6,593 nt of DNA, from positions 1-6,593 of the forward strand of contig CAYVQP010000147.1 of the NCBI GenBank assembly GCA_964452775.1, written 5' to 3'. The position numbers and the translations under genes were made by a program. Position 1 is the stretch's first letter; every line of letters begins with the position of its first letter. The notes under the pieces were generated by a model. The model ran no database searches. It saw only the letters and a list, made by a program, of their open reading frames with translations, and was not told the origin of the DNA. Origin of the DNA: JACKCB01 sp964452775 (GTDB lineage: Bacteria; Chloroflexota; Anaerolineae; Promineifilales; Promineifilaceae). This document shows positions 1 through 4,425 of the stretch, in pieces.

Positions 1-109
1 TCGTTAAGCCACTATGACAGGTCGGCGTCGGCTCGTCGGCGAAGCTTCTTTTGAATGCCGGAATGCCCTGGATGGCAAAGGTGCTCCCACCCACCCTATT
101 ATTTACACT
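1..109 (-). other. Left flank, open reverse frame without recognised product
   Basis: The bases left of the insertion sequence hold no recognisable gene. On the reverse strand one frame stays open from the stop at 110-112 to the window edge, with a possible GTG at 92-94, reading into residues such as TFAIQGIPAFKRSFADEP. It could be the start of a gene outside the window, a fragment cut by the IS, or chance; no family is recognised. A small direct repeat GAATGCC occurs at 53-59 and 61-67. Confidence 0.15.
95..102 (+). repeat. Putative left core repeat CCTATTAT
   Basis: This eight-base direct repeat partner of 1626-1633 brackets the transposase and its leader. It contains a CT dinucleotide, which is the core of the characterised element IS621. 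An eight-base match between two short search windows has a few percent probability of arising by chance, so this is a candidate boundary, not a proven one. Confidence 0.35.
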
Positions 110-119
110 TCACATAGTA

Positions 120-335
120 GAGGTCTGATGATGGGGTAGACTGGAGTGAGGAACGAACAAACTCTCAGCCCAGCCCCATCAGCAGCGGCTTGGATATCGA
201 GGACCTCCCACCCGCCTGCACTGCGAGTGCCCAGGGTGGACTGTCCCCCAAGCTCACCGGGCTAACTGTTAAAAGCTTGCCGCACCACGAGTGCCTTAAT
301 AGGGACACAGCAACCCGCGTCCTGCGATGGGGCCA
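120..335 (+). ncRNA. Candidate IS110 bridge RNA (guide RNA)
   Basis: IS110-group elements encode, upstream of the transposase, a structured RNA with separate internal loops that pair with target and donor DNA. The equivalent region here folds on paper into a series of local helices: 129-136 with 174-181; a long three-tier hairpin with 201-204/243-246, 208-213/234-239 and 218-222/226-230 separated by small internal loops and capped by GCG; 249-254 with 274-279; 282-285 with 291-294; and 302-306 with 319-323 (one GU pair). The 201-246 hairpin has the helix/internal-loop/helix/cap shape of a target-binding loop. The ends of the RNA are not visible. An 82-codon open frame at 190-438 crosses this region and overlaps the transposase start; I regard it as chance. 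Function is inferred from family and position, not from covariation. Confidence 0.5.
149..169 (+). repeat. Left subterminal inverted-repeat arm
   Basis: The arm reads AGGAACGA, five unmatched bases, then CTCTCAGC. Its reverse complement, with a four-base spacer, is at 1602-1621. Sixteen matching bases in two blocks with similar spacing are unlikely by chance. The arm also lies in the loop of a predicted stem (129-136 with 174-181) of the putative guide RNA, so it could act as DNA site, RNA element or both. Confidence 0.55.
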
Positions 336-341
336 CGAAAT

Positions 342-346
342 GGAGG
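342..346 (+). promoter_or_regulatory. Shine-Dalgarno of the transposase
   Basis: GGAGG lies six bases before the ATG at 353, which supports this start over any upstream in-frame codon. Confidence 0.7.
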
Positions 347-352
347 TGTCGC

Positions 353-1573
353 ATGAACCAACTCCTCGTCGGCATCGATTGGAGCCAGAAACATTACGAT
401 GCCTTTATTCTGGCGCCCAATGGGGCCACGCTAACTGAATTTCGCATCAAGCGAACCGCAGCAGCCCTTCAACGGCTCCAAAAGAAGATCGCGGCGTTCG
501 ATGTGCCGGCTGCCAACTGCTTGGTAGGCATCGAAACAGCGCATGACATCCTGGTAGATTTCCTCTGGTCCTGCCACTATCAAGTCTACGTAATTGCCCC
601 TTCTGTTGTCAACGGCAGCCGCGGCCGATTTGGCAGCAGCGGTGCCCACACCGACCGCACGGACGCGCGACTCATCGCTGACCTGCTGCGTACCGACCGA
701 CCACGGTTTACGCCATGGCGCCCGGATAGCCCGTTACTGATGCAAATCAAGGTTAGGCTCGGCCAGATAGACAACCTGACGAAGACGATCATCCAGCATA
801 ACAACCGGCTCAAAGCTATCTTGCTCCGCGCCTATCCACAACCACTCCAAACGTTTAGAAAGCTGTCCAGTCTTCTGACCTTGCACTTTCTGATAGCTTA
901 TCCCGCACCAGCTGAACTGGAATGCCTGACGCGCAGGGAATTTGCTGCATTTTGTGGCGAACACAACTGCAATCGGCCGCAATGGATTCGGAAGTGGTAC
1001 GAGGCTCTCAAGAAACCACTCCCACAGGCGGATCCTGCCGTCACCAAAGCCTACAAAGCAGAAATTGTCTTCCTGGCGCGTGTCATGCTCATGCTGCTTC
1101 GCGAGAAGCAGAGAGCCATAAAAGCAGTGCAGTTGTTGTCGATGCAACATCCGGACTACGCTGTGTTTGCTTCCCTTCCCGGCGCTGGCAAGCTGCTACA
1201 ACCGAAGCTATTGGTCATGTTCGGTGAAGACCGCGACCGTTTTCCAGAGCCCCAGTCGATCCGTCAGCTGGCAGGCACCTGCCCTGTAACCAAACAGAGC
1301 GGTAAGAAGAGGCAGGTGGTGTTTCGCAATGCCTGCAATCATGCCCACCGCAACACGATGCAACAGTTCGCCGTTGCCTCCATCCAGTACGCTGATTGGG
1401 CTTTCGCCTACTATGAGGCGGCGCGGCGACGCGGTCACTCCAAGAATAGTGCCTTGCGCCGGCTGGCGAACCGCTGGTTGGGCATTATCTGGAAGCTGTG
1501 GCAAACGCAGGAACGCTACGATGAAGCCTACCACCTGAAACAGATCCATAAGCAGCGCCGACCGGTCCAGTAA
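353..1573 (+). CDS. IS110-family transposase (DEDD/serine recombinase)
   Basis: This is the recombinase that excises and inserts the element, directed in characterised relatives by the bridge RNA. The N-terminal RuvC-like DEDD domain shows D9 in GIDWS, E61 in GIETA, and D101 and D104 in HTDRTDARLIADLL. The C-terminal Transposase_20 domain shows a helix-hairpin-helix-like segment at about 274-288 (SLPGAGKLLQPKLL) and the TCPVTKQSGKKR motif with S316, the expected nucleophile that makes the covalent DNA link. All catalytic positions are present and the frame is open from ATG to TAA, so the protein looks active. At 406 aa it is longer than IS621 (about 326 aa); the extra length lies mostly between D104 and S316 (212 residues against about 136), in the helical linker. 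Base composition and codon use are less GC-rich than in the downstream operon, fitting separate acquisition. It stands alone, downstream of the guide-RNA region. Confidence 0.95.
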   Translation: MNQLLVGIDWSQKHYDAFILAPNGATLTEFRIKRTAAALQRLQKKIAAFDVPAANCLVGIETAHDILVDFLWSCHYQVYVIAPSVVNGSRGRFGSSGAHTDRTDARLIADLLRTDRPRFTPWRPDSPLLMQIKVRLGQIDNLTKTIIQHNNRLKAILLRAYPQPLQTFRKLSSLLTLHFLIAYPAPAELECLTRREFAAFCGEHNCNRPQWIRKWYEALKKPLPQADPAVTKAYKAEIVFLARVMLMLLREKQRAIKAVQLLSMQHPDYAVFASLPGAGKLLQPKLLVMFGEDRDRFPEPQSIRQLAGTCPVTKQSGKKRQVVFRNACNHAHRNTMQQFAVASIQYADWAFAYYEAARRRGHSKNSALRRLANRWLGIIWKLWQTQERYDEAYHLKQIHKQRRPVQ

Positions 1574-1579
1574 TCCTTG

Positions 1580-1598
1580 TTTGAAGAAGCGTTTCAAA
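1580..1598 (+). repeat. Right-end hairpin of the IS
   Basis: TTTGAA at 1580-1585 pairs with TTCAAA at 1593-1598 around a seven-base loop, right after the transposase stop at 1571-1573. No T-tract follows, so it is a weak terminator candidate; it may be part of the right-end structure. Confidence 0.3.
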
Positions 1599-1601
1599 TC
1601 T

Positions 1602-1621
1602 GCTGAGAGCCAATCGTTCCT
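1602..1621 (+). repeat. Right subterminal inverted-repeat arm
   Basis: The arm reads GCTGAGAG, CCAA, TCGTTCCT and is inverted relative to 149-169. It lies just after the transposase gene and a few bases inside the inferred right end. Subterminal inverted repeats are known in the IS1111 group; a pair here, together with a long upstream leader, is a mixed feature set. Confidence 0.55.
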
Positions 1622-1625
1622 TTAG

Positions 1626-1633
1626 CCTATTAT
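1626..1633 (+). repeat. Putative right core repeat CCTATTAT
   Basis: This is the partner of the repeat at 95-102. It lies five bases outside the right inverted-repeat arm and 52 bases after the transposase stop, a plausible place for a short IS110 right end. Confidence 0.35.
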
Positions 1634-1739
1634 CTCCGTTTGCCAGGCCCCTGGTTGGCGTGGTCAGCTGTCATGGCAGCGGCTCACCGAAGACCAACGT
1701 GTTGCTTGCTGCACGCACTTCCCACCCGACCCTCCCCAT

Positions 1740-1779
1740 GGCGGGCTGCGCCCGCCACCGAAGGCCAAGCCTTCGGTGG
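1740..1779. repeat. Two abutting strong hairpins
   Basis: GGCGGGC (1740-1746) pairs with GCCCGCC (1750-1756) around TGC. Directly after, CCACCGAAGGC (1755-1765) pairs perfectly with GCCTTCGGTGG (1769-1779) around CAA. The two share two bases, so they cannot both be complete. No T-tract follows, so a simple intrinsic terminator is unlikely. Possible roles are an RNA stop or processing signal, a small palindromic genomic repeat, or a transfer-origin arm. Confidence 0.6.
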
Positions 1780-1868
1780 TACCCGCCCTCCCAACCCCTG
1801 GTGAACGCAGATCACTTCAGTTGCCGTCTGGCAGCTGTAATACCCCCTGCCTGCTGTAAGCAATTTGG

Positions 1869-1898
1869 TGCTTGACGATGCTTGACAAAGCTTGTCCG
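1869..1898. repeat. Three 10-base phased direct repeats
   Basis: TGCTTGACGA, TGCTTGACAA and AGCTTGTCCG follow each other with a period of exactly ten bases, close to one DNA turn. The first two share TGCTTGAC exactly; the third is degenerate. Same-face repeats of this kind are typical binding sites for small regulators or accessory proteins. The RHH-like protein encoded at 3249-3791 is a natural candidate ligand, but nothing proves it. Confidence 0.5.
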
Positions 1899-1947
1899 CC
1901 CTGAGTTGCCGCAAGCGGCAACAGCGGCAGAGCCGCCGGACCAAAGC
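1890..1947. other. Predicted three-way-junction fold
   Basis: An outer stem (GCTT 1890-1893 with AAGC 1944-1947, and GTCCG 1894-1898 with CGGAC 1937-1941, with a two-base bulge) encloses two hairpins: 1906-1921 (TTGCCG pairing with CGGCAA) and 1924-1936 (GCGGC/GCCGC around AGA). The nested arrangement within 58 bases is unusual and could be a structured RNA or a single-strand DNA fold used in transfer or replication. I know of no named family that matches. Confidence 0.4.
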
Positions 1948-1989
1948 CCACCCTCCTCCCTGTCGCGCGCGGCCGAAACCGCGCTGCAT

Positions 1990-2007
1990 CCGGCAAGGAG
2001 TTGCCGG
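1990..2007. repeat. Hairpin with GGAG loop
   Basis: CCGGCAA (1990-1996) pairs with TTGCCGG (2001-2007) around GGAG. Its 3' arm includes GAGTTGCCG (1998-2006), also present at 1903-1911 in the preceding fold, so the two stems share sequence. There is no start codon at a suitable distance for the GGAG to act as a ribosome site. Confidence 0.45.
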
Positions 2008-2120
2008 GAATAATGGATTGGTTTAAGCGTAAATTTGTATATATGCGCCCCCCTGAAAAACTGGTGTTTTGAAAGAACAAGGGAGATATATAAATGTTGA
2101 CATAACGATTCCCACGCACC

Positions 2121-2148
2121 TTGACATGGAGCGCGCAATCAATACAAT
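2121..2148 (+). promoter_or_regulatory. Sigma-70-type promoter of the operon
   Basis: A perfect -35 TTGACA (2121-2126) is followed after 16 bases by TACAAT (2143-2148), one base off TATAAT. Transcription would begin near 2155, a few bases before the ATG at 2160. A second TTGACA at 2097-2102 lies exactly 24 bases upstream and has no matching -10; it may be an operator half or chance. Confidence 0.65.
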
Positions 2149-2159
2149 GTTGGGCAGTG

Positions 2160-2705
2160 ATGCACCGTATTCTCGCCCTACCTTTCAGAAACGACCCGGC
2201 CGGCAGCAGAGCACCTGCTCGCGATAGCTTTCACCATCAGGTAGCTCAGCGCACGGCTGGTTACTGCGCCTGGTACTTCCTGATACCCCTGACACTGCTC
2301 TTTGTGACTGACGCGGACTTCTGGTCCCTGCCGATGCTCGCCCGTTGGCTGACCTTCTGCGCTGTGGCCTGTGTCGCCGTCTACGGCGGCGTCTACGTCC
2401 TCAGCCTCGTGGCCCCTTTCTTTGGCAGCAACACCGTGGAAGCGGGCGGCCGGGCGATGCATGTCAGCACAGATCTGGCATTCCTTTGGCGGGCGGCGAC
2501 GACGCCTGTCACCCGACCGGTACGTATCCGGCCACTGCTGCCGGCCAGCCTCACCATCGCCGATGTGCTCAACCTGTGGCTGCGCAGCCTGCTGCCGGCG
2601 CTCCGAGCCCGGCTGGTCCGCGCCGCCATTCCCACGCTTAAGACAGCGGCCCCCTTCCGGCTGTTCCCATTCGCTCCCCTTCGCCTCCCCTGGCTCCCTT
2701 CGTAA
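2160..2705 (+). CDS. Small membrane protein of unknown function, first operon gene
   Basis: The protein has 181 residues if it starts at ATG 2160 (an in-frame GTG is just before, at 2157). A start at TTG 2121 is unlikely because that codon is the -35 box. The N-terminus is polar, with two hydrophobic segments predicted at about 36-51 (AWYFLIPLTLLFV) and 60-88 (MLARWLTFCAVACVAVYGG onward). The rest is rich in Arg, Leu and Pro, with a weakly hydrophobic stretch at 126-150. I recognise no domain. There is no clear Shine-Dalgarno; with the promoter immediately upstream the message would be nearly leaderless. As the first gene before a relaxase and coupling protein, it may be an envelope-associated part of the transfer system, but this is position only. 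The Pro/Arg-rich tail makes the reading frame somewhat less certain than its neighbours. Confidence 0.6.
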   Translation: MHRILALPFRNDPAGSRAPARDSFHHQVAQRTAGYCAWYFLIPLTLLFVTDADFWSLPMLARWLTFCAVACVAVYGGVYVLSLVAPFFGSNTVEAGGRAMHVSTDLAFLWRAATTPVTRPVRIRPLLPASLTIADVLNLWLRSLLPALRARLVRAAIPTLKTAAPFRLFPFAPLRLPWLPS

Positions 2706-2746
2706 CTGAATAACGCTCCGGAAAGCGCGACCTGCCCCGCCCTTCG

Positions 2747-2805
2747 CGGCCGGCCTGGTCTGCCTTTCTGTCGCCGGCCGTGTGGCGCGGACGCGTCGCG
2801 GCCGG
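2747..2805. repeat. Three CGGCCG copies with alternative hairpins
   Basis: In the 143-base gap between the first two operon genes, CGGCCGGC (2747-2754) can pair with GCCGGCCG (2773-2780), while 2774-2780 can instead pair with CGGCCGG at 2799-2805. The two structures exclude each other. TCGCGGCCGG is repeated at 2744-2753 and 2796-2805. This may tune readthrough or mRNA processing inside the operon, or simply reflect the host's liking for this palindrome. Confidence 0.35.
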
Positions 2806-2835
2806 TCTCGCCTGTTGTTAATCAGTACGAAAACG

Positions 2836-2842
2836 AAAGGAG
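2836..2842 (+). promoter_or_regulatory. Shine-Dalgarno for the GTG-started gene
   Basis: AAAGGAG ends six bases before GTG 2849. It decides in favour of this non-ATG start. Confidence 0.75.
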
Positions 2843-2848
2843 TTTACT

Positions 2849-3256
2849 GTGATACGAGAGACGATTGACCTCTTTTTATCCTGCATCGACAGCAGAAAAG
2901 TTAACCTGGTCTTCCAGCTCTGGTTTATCACCTTCCTCGCCGTGATGGCCGGCGTTGTCGTCACGACCAGCGGTTATGAACCGTGGGATCCGCCTACTTA
3001 CCTGGTGGTGTGGCTCGCTGCCTATTTGACGCTGGAAGGACTGATCGCGCTCGGCTTTAGCCTCCTCAGCATCTGGCTTGTCGGCAGAGAACTGCAACAG
3101 CCGGCGTTCCAGGTGACGGGGGAGCAAAGCGAACCGGCGTTGTGGACGACCTTCTCGCAGGCGGAGGAATCCTGGCCCCGTGTTTCCGACCCGTACGAAG
3201 ATCCGGACGGGTTCTGGGATATCCCGCCGGACGATATGGAGGCGCCGCATGAGTGA
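2849..3256 (+). CDS. Small two-TM membrane protein, unknown function
   Basis: The protein has 135 residues and starts at GTG. Two hydrophobic segments lie at about 20-42 (VFQLWFITFLAVMAGVVVTTS) and 50-78 (TYLVVWLAAYLTLEGLIALGF onward), joined by a short loop with GYEPWDPP. The C-terminal third is soluble and strongly acidic (EDPDGFWDIPPDDMEAPHE). No known family is recognised. Its stop overlaps the next start by 8 bases, so it is probably translated with the RHH-like gene. The topology (short N-terminus, hairpin of two membrane helices, acidic tail) would suit a small adaptor or inner-membrane partner of the coupling protein or mating channel; this is inference from context. Start and reading frame are well supported by the ribosome site and the overlap. 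Confidence 0.8.
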   Translation: MIRETIDLFLSCIDSRKVNLVFQLWFITFLAVMAGVVVTTSGYEPWDPPTYLVVWLAAYLTLEGLIALGFSLLSIWLVGRELQQPAFQVTGEQSEPALWTTFSQAEESWPRVSDPYEDPDGFWDIPPDDMEAPHE

Positions 3257-3791
3257 CGGAAGTGTGAACGAGGCCGGCCGAAACCGGCGCCTGAGTGTTA
3301 CCCGGCCCAAGTGCATCACGCTCACCGAACCGGGGCGGGAGCGGATTCAGGCTTATGCCGAGGAACAGGGGCTGAACTTCAGCGCGGCGATTGAGACGCT
3401 GGCGTTGCGCGGGCTGGAAGACGAGGGGATGTACTTTCTGGTGCCGGCGTTGCGGGCGGTCACCCTGCAAGGGGTGCGGTTGGCGCTTAACAGGCTGGCC
3501 GGCCTGCTGTCGGACATTGCTGTCGAAGCGGCGGCGGCGCGTACCATGTCAGATGCGGTCATGCTCCAGCTTATCCGTGAGACGGCAGACGCCTATCCCG
3601 ACGATTTCATCGAGCGCATGGTTGTGCAACGCGGCGCGGCGCGGAACTCAGTTGACGGGCGGGTCCGCGCCTTCCACGACAATGTCAGGGCCGGCGTGGA
3701 GGAAGAGGCCGTGCGCCGGCTGAGGAAGGCGGTGGGCCGGGTGGAAGCGGTCCTGGGCGAAAAGGAGGAGGCAGATGACGACGGCGCGTAA
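3249..3791 (+). CDS. Ribbon-helix-helix-like mobilization accessory protein
   Basis: The protein has 180 residues from ATG 3249, with GGAGG at 3238-3242 six bases before it; an open extension 23 codons upstream lacks this support. Residues 20-57 fit a ribbon-helix-helix fold: a strand (KCITLT), a first helix (EPGRERIQAYAEEQG), the turn LNFSAA and a second helix (IETLALRGLED). The remainder is mainly helical with a hydrophobic middle (61-93) and a charged C-terminal helix (149-175), as in MobC-like relaxase accessory proteins, which bind oriT, help open it and often repress their own operon. Its gene overlaps the relaxase gene by 17 bases. MobC identity is inferred from the N-terminal pattern and the neighbour; a plain RHH regulator is the main alternative. 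The phased repeats at 1869-1898 are a possible binding site. Confidence 0.65.
   Translation: MSDGSVNEAGRNRRLSVTRPKCITLTEPGRERIQAYAEEQGLNFSAAIETLALRGLEDEGMYFLVPALRAVTLQGVRLALNRLAGLLSDIAVEAAAARTMSDAVMLQLIRETADAYPDDFIERMVVQRGAARNSVDGRVRAFHDNVRAGVEEEAVRRLRKAVGRVEAVLGEKEEADDDGA
3762..3771 (+). promoter_or_regulatory. Shine-Dalgarno of the relaxase gene
   Basis: AAGGAGGAGG lies inside the end of the preceding gene. Its AAGGAGG core ends six bases before ATG 3775, a strong site for coupled translation. Confidence 0.75.
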
Positions 3792-4425
3792 CGCCATAGT
3801 GCGCGGAGGGCGCATCGCCAACCGCGGTCCGGGAGGCGGCCGTTCCTATGCCGGCGTCAAGGGGCTGCTGAACTACCTGGCTTTCGGCCGCCGTGCGGAC
3901 CACCTGCCGGCGCAACGTAGCTCCTGGCTGGACCACAACGGCCGGGAACAAAGCCACGGGGAAGTGCTGGGCTGGGCCAAGGAGAAGGTGCACCGTTACG
4001 GCTACGGTTTCACCTACCAAATGCTCCTCTCGACGCGCGCCGGCGGCTTGCAGAGTGCTGACTACAACCGCGTGCTGACAGAAGGCAGTGTCCTGAGCGG
4101 CGTGCGGGAGTGGGTCTACGTCGTCCATGAGGACAGTGACCATCAGCACGCCCACGCCATTCTCTTCCGCAAAGAGAAGCTGTCCGGCGACCAGTACCGG
4201 CAATGGCAGGCGACAATGCAGGAGGGGCTGGAACAGGCGCTTTCCACGAAAGCGCGCTTCGTAGAAGCGGGCTTCTCCGAACCGGAACGGGAACAGGGGC
4301 TGGAAGAGGAGTTTGAGCGTACACCCGAGGGCGCGCCGACCGGCGTGTCAGAACAATGGGAGCGGCAGGGGCTGCAGGAGGAACGACCGGCGGGACGCGG
4401 GCGTGGATGGGAGGCGGCGCTATGA
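3775..4425 (+). CDS. MOBP-type relaxase (minimal, single domain)
   Basis: This enzyme nicks one strand at oriT and stays bound to the 5' end by tyrosine for transfer. Motif I is GVKGLLNYLAFGRRAD, with Y34 at the place of catalytic Tyr22 of RP4 TraI. The metal-binding motif III is VVHEDSDHQHAHAILF, with H118, D120, H123, H125 and H127, close to the family pattern in RP4 TraI. The segment YQMLLSTRAGG (81-91) may correspond to motif II. At 216 residues it is only the relaxase domain plus an acidic, then Gly/Arg-rich tail; most MOBP relaxases are much longer, with primase, helicase or uncharacterised C-terminal parts. No frameshift is seen: the stop overlaps the next start (ATGA), so the short form looks native. 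The neighbours, an RHH-like protein and a coupling ATPase, agree with the role. Confidence 0.85.
   Translation: MTTARNAIVRGGRIANRGPGGGRSYAGVKGLLNYLAFGRRADHLPAQRSSWLDHNGREQSHGEVLGWAKEKVHRYGYGFTYQMLLSTRAGGLQSADYNRVLTEGSVLSGVREWVYVVHEDSDHQHAHAILFRKEKLSGDQYRQWQATMQEGLEQALSTKARFVEAGFSEPEREQGLEEEFERTPEGAPTGVSEQWERQGLQEERPAGRGRGWEAAL
4409..4414 (+). promoter_or_regulatory. Shine-Dalgarno of the coupling protein gene
   Basis: GGGAGG lies seven bases before ATG 4422. It favours this start over the in-frame ATG at 4356, which would add 22 low-complexity Gly/Ala-rich residues inside the relaxase gene. Confidence 0.7.

Larger units (their letters stand above)
96..1628 (+). mobile_element. IS110-family insertion sequence (approximate ends)
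   Basis: The element is defined by an intact IS110-type transposase with a long non-coding left end and a short right end, the layout of the IS110 group proper. (In the IS1111 group the long non-coding part lies downstream of the transposase.) The ends are inferred from the direct repeat CCTATTAT at 95-102 and 1626-1633. If the exchange core is the CT at 96-97 and 1627-1628, the unit is about 1531 bases. An alternative reading puts the left end near 137-148, just outside an imperfect inverted repeat (149-169 and 1602-1621). IS110 elements move as circles and make no classical target duplication, so the ends cannot be proved from one copy. Family assignment is strong; the exact borders are not. 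Confidence 0.6.
1629..2120. other. Gene-free structured region upstream of the mobilization operon
   Basis: No reading frame here has protein-like composition, a good ribosome site or a recognised domain. Short open frames on both strands are rich in Cys, Arg and Pro and look like chance. The stretch is dense in structure: hairpins at 1740-1756, 1755-1779, 1858-1873, 1906-1921, 1924-1936 and 1990-2007, and phased repeats at 1869-1898. Past about 2010 it turns AT-rich, with TATATA runs near 2040 and 2090, before the promoter at 2121. Regions like this next to mobilization genes often carry oriT and operators; that is inference from position. Confidence 0.6.

Noticed and set aside
190..438. 82-codon open frame starting with TTG upstream of and overlapping the transposase
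   Set aside because: It runs through the structured guide-RNA region, has no ribosome site and an atypical composition, and overlaps the well-supported transposase start in another frame.
734..1150. 138-codon reverse-strand frame inside the transposase gene
   Set aside because: It is the complement shadow of a gene with clear catalytic motifs; no ribosome site or recognisable domain.
2094..2105. Tiny frame ATG TTG ACA TAA preceded by AAGGGA, as a leader peptide
   Set aside because: Only three sense codons, and it lies upstream of the predicted transcription start at about 2155, so it would not be in the main message.
1684..2138. Several 100-codon reverse frames between the IS and the operon
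   Set aside because: Compositions rich in Arg, Gly and Cys, mutual overlap in different frames and many hairpins underneath point to chance frames in GC-rich DNA.
2393..2709. Overlapping frames on both strands inside the first operon gene
   Set aside because: The frame chosen at 2160-2705 has membrane-protein hydrophobicity and fits the promoter; the others are Arg/Cys-rich shadows.
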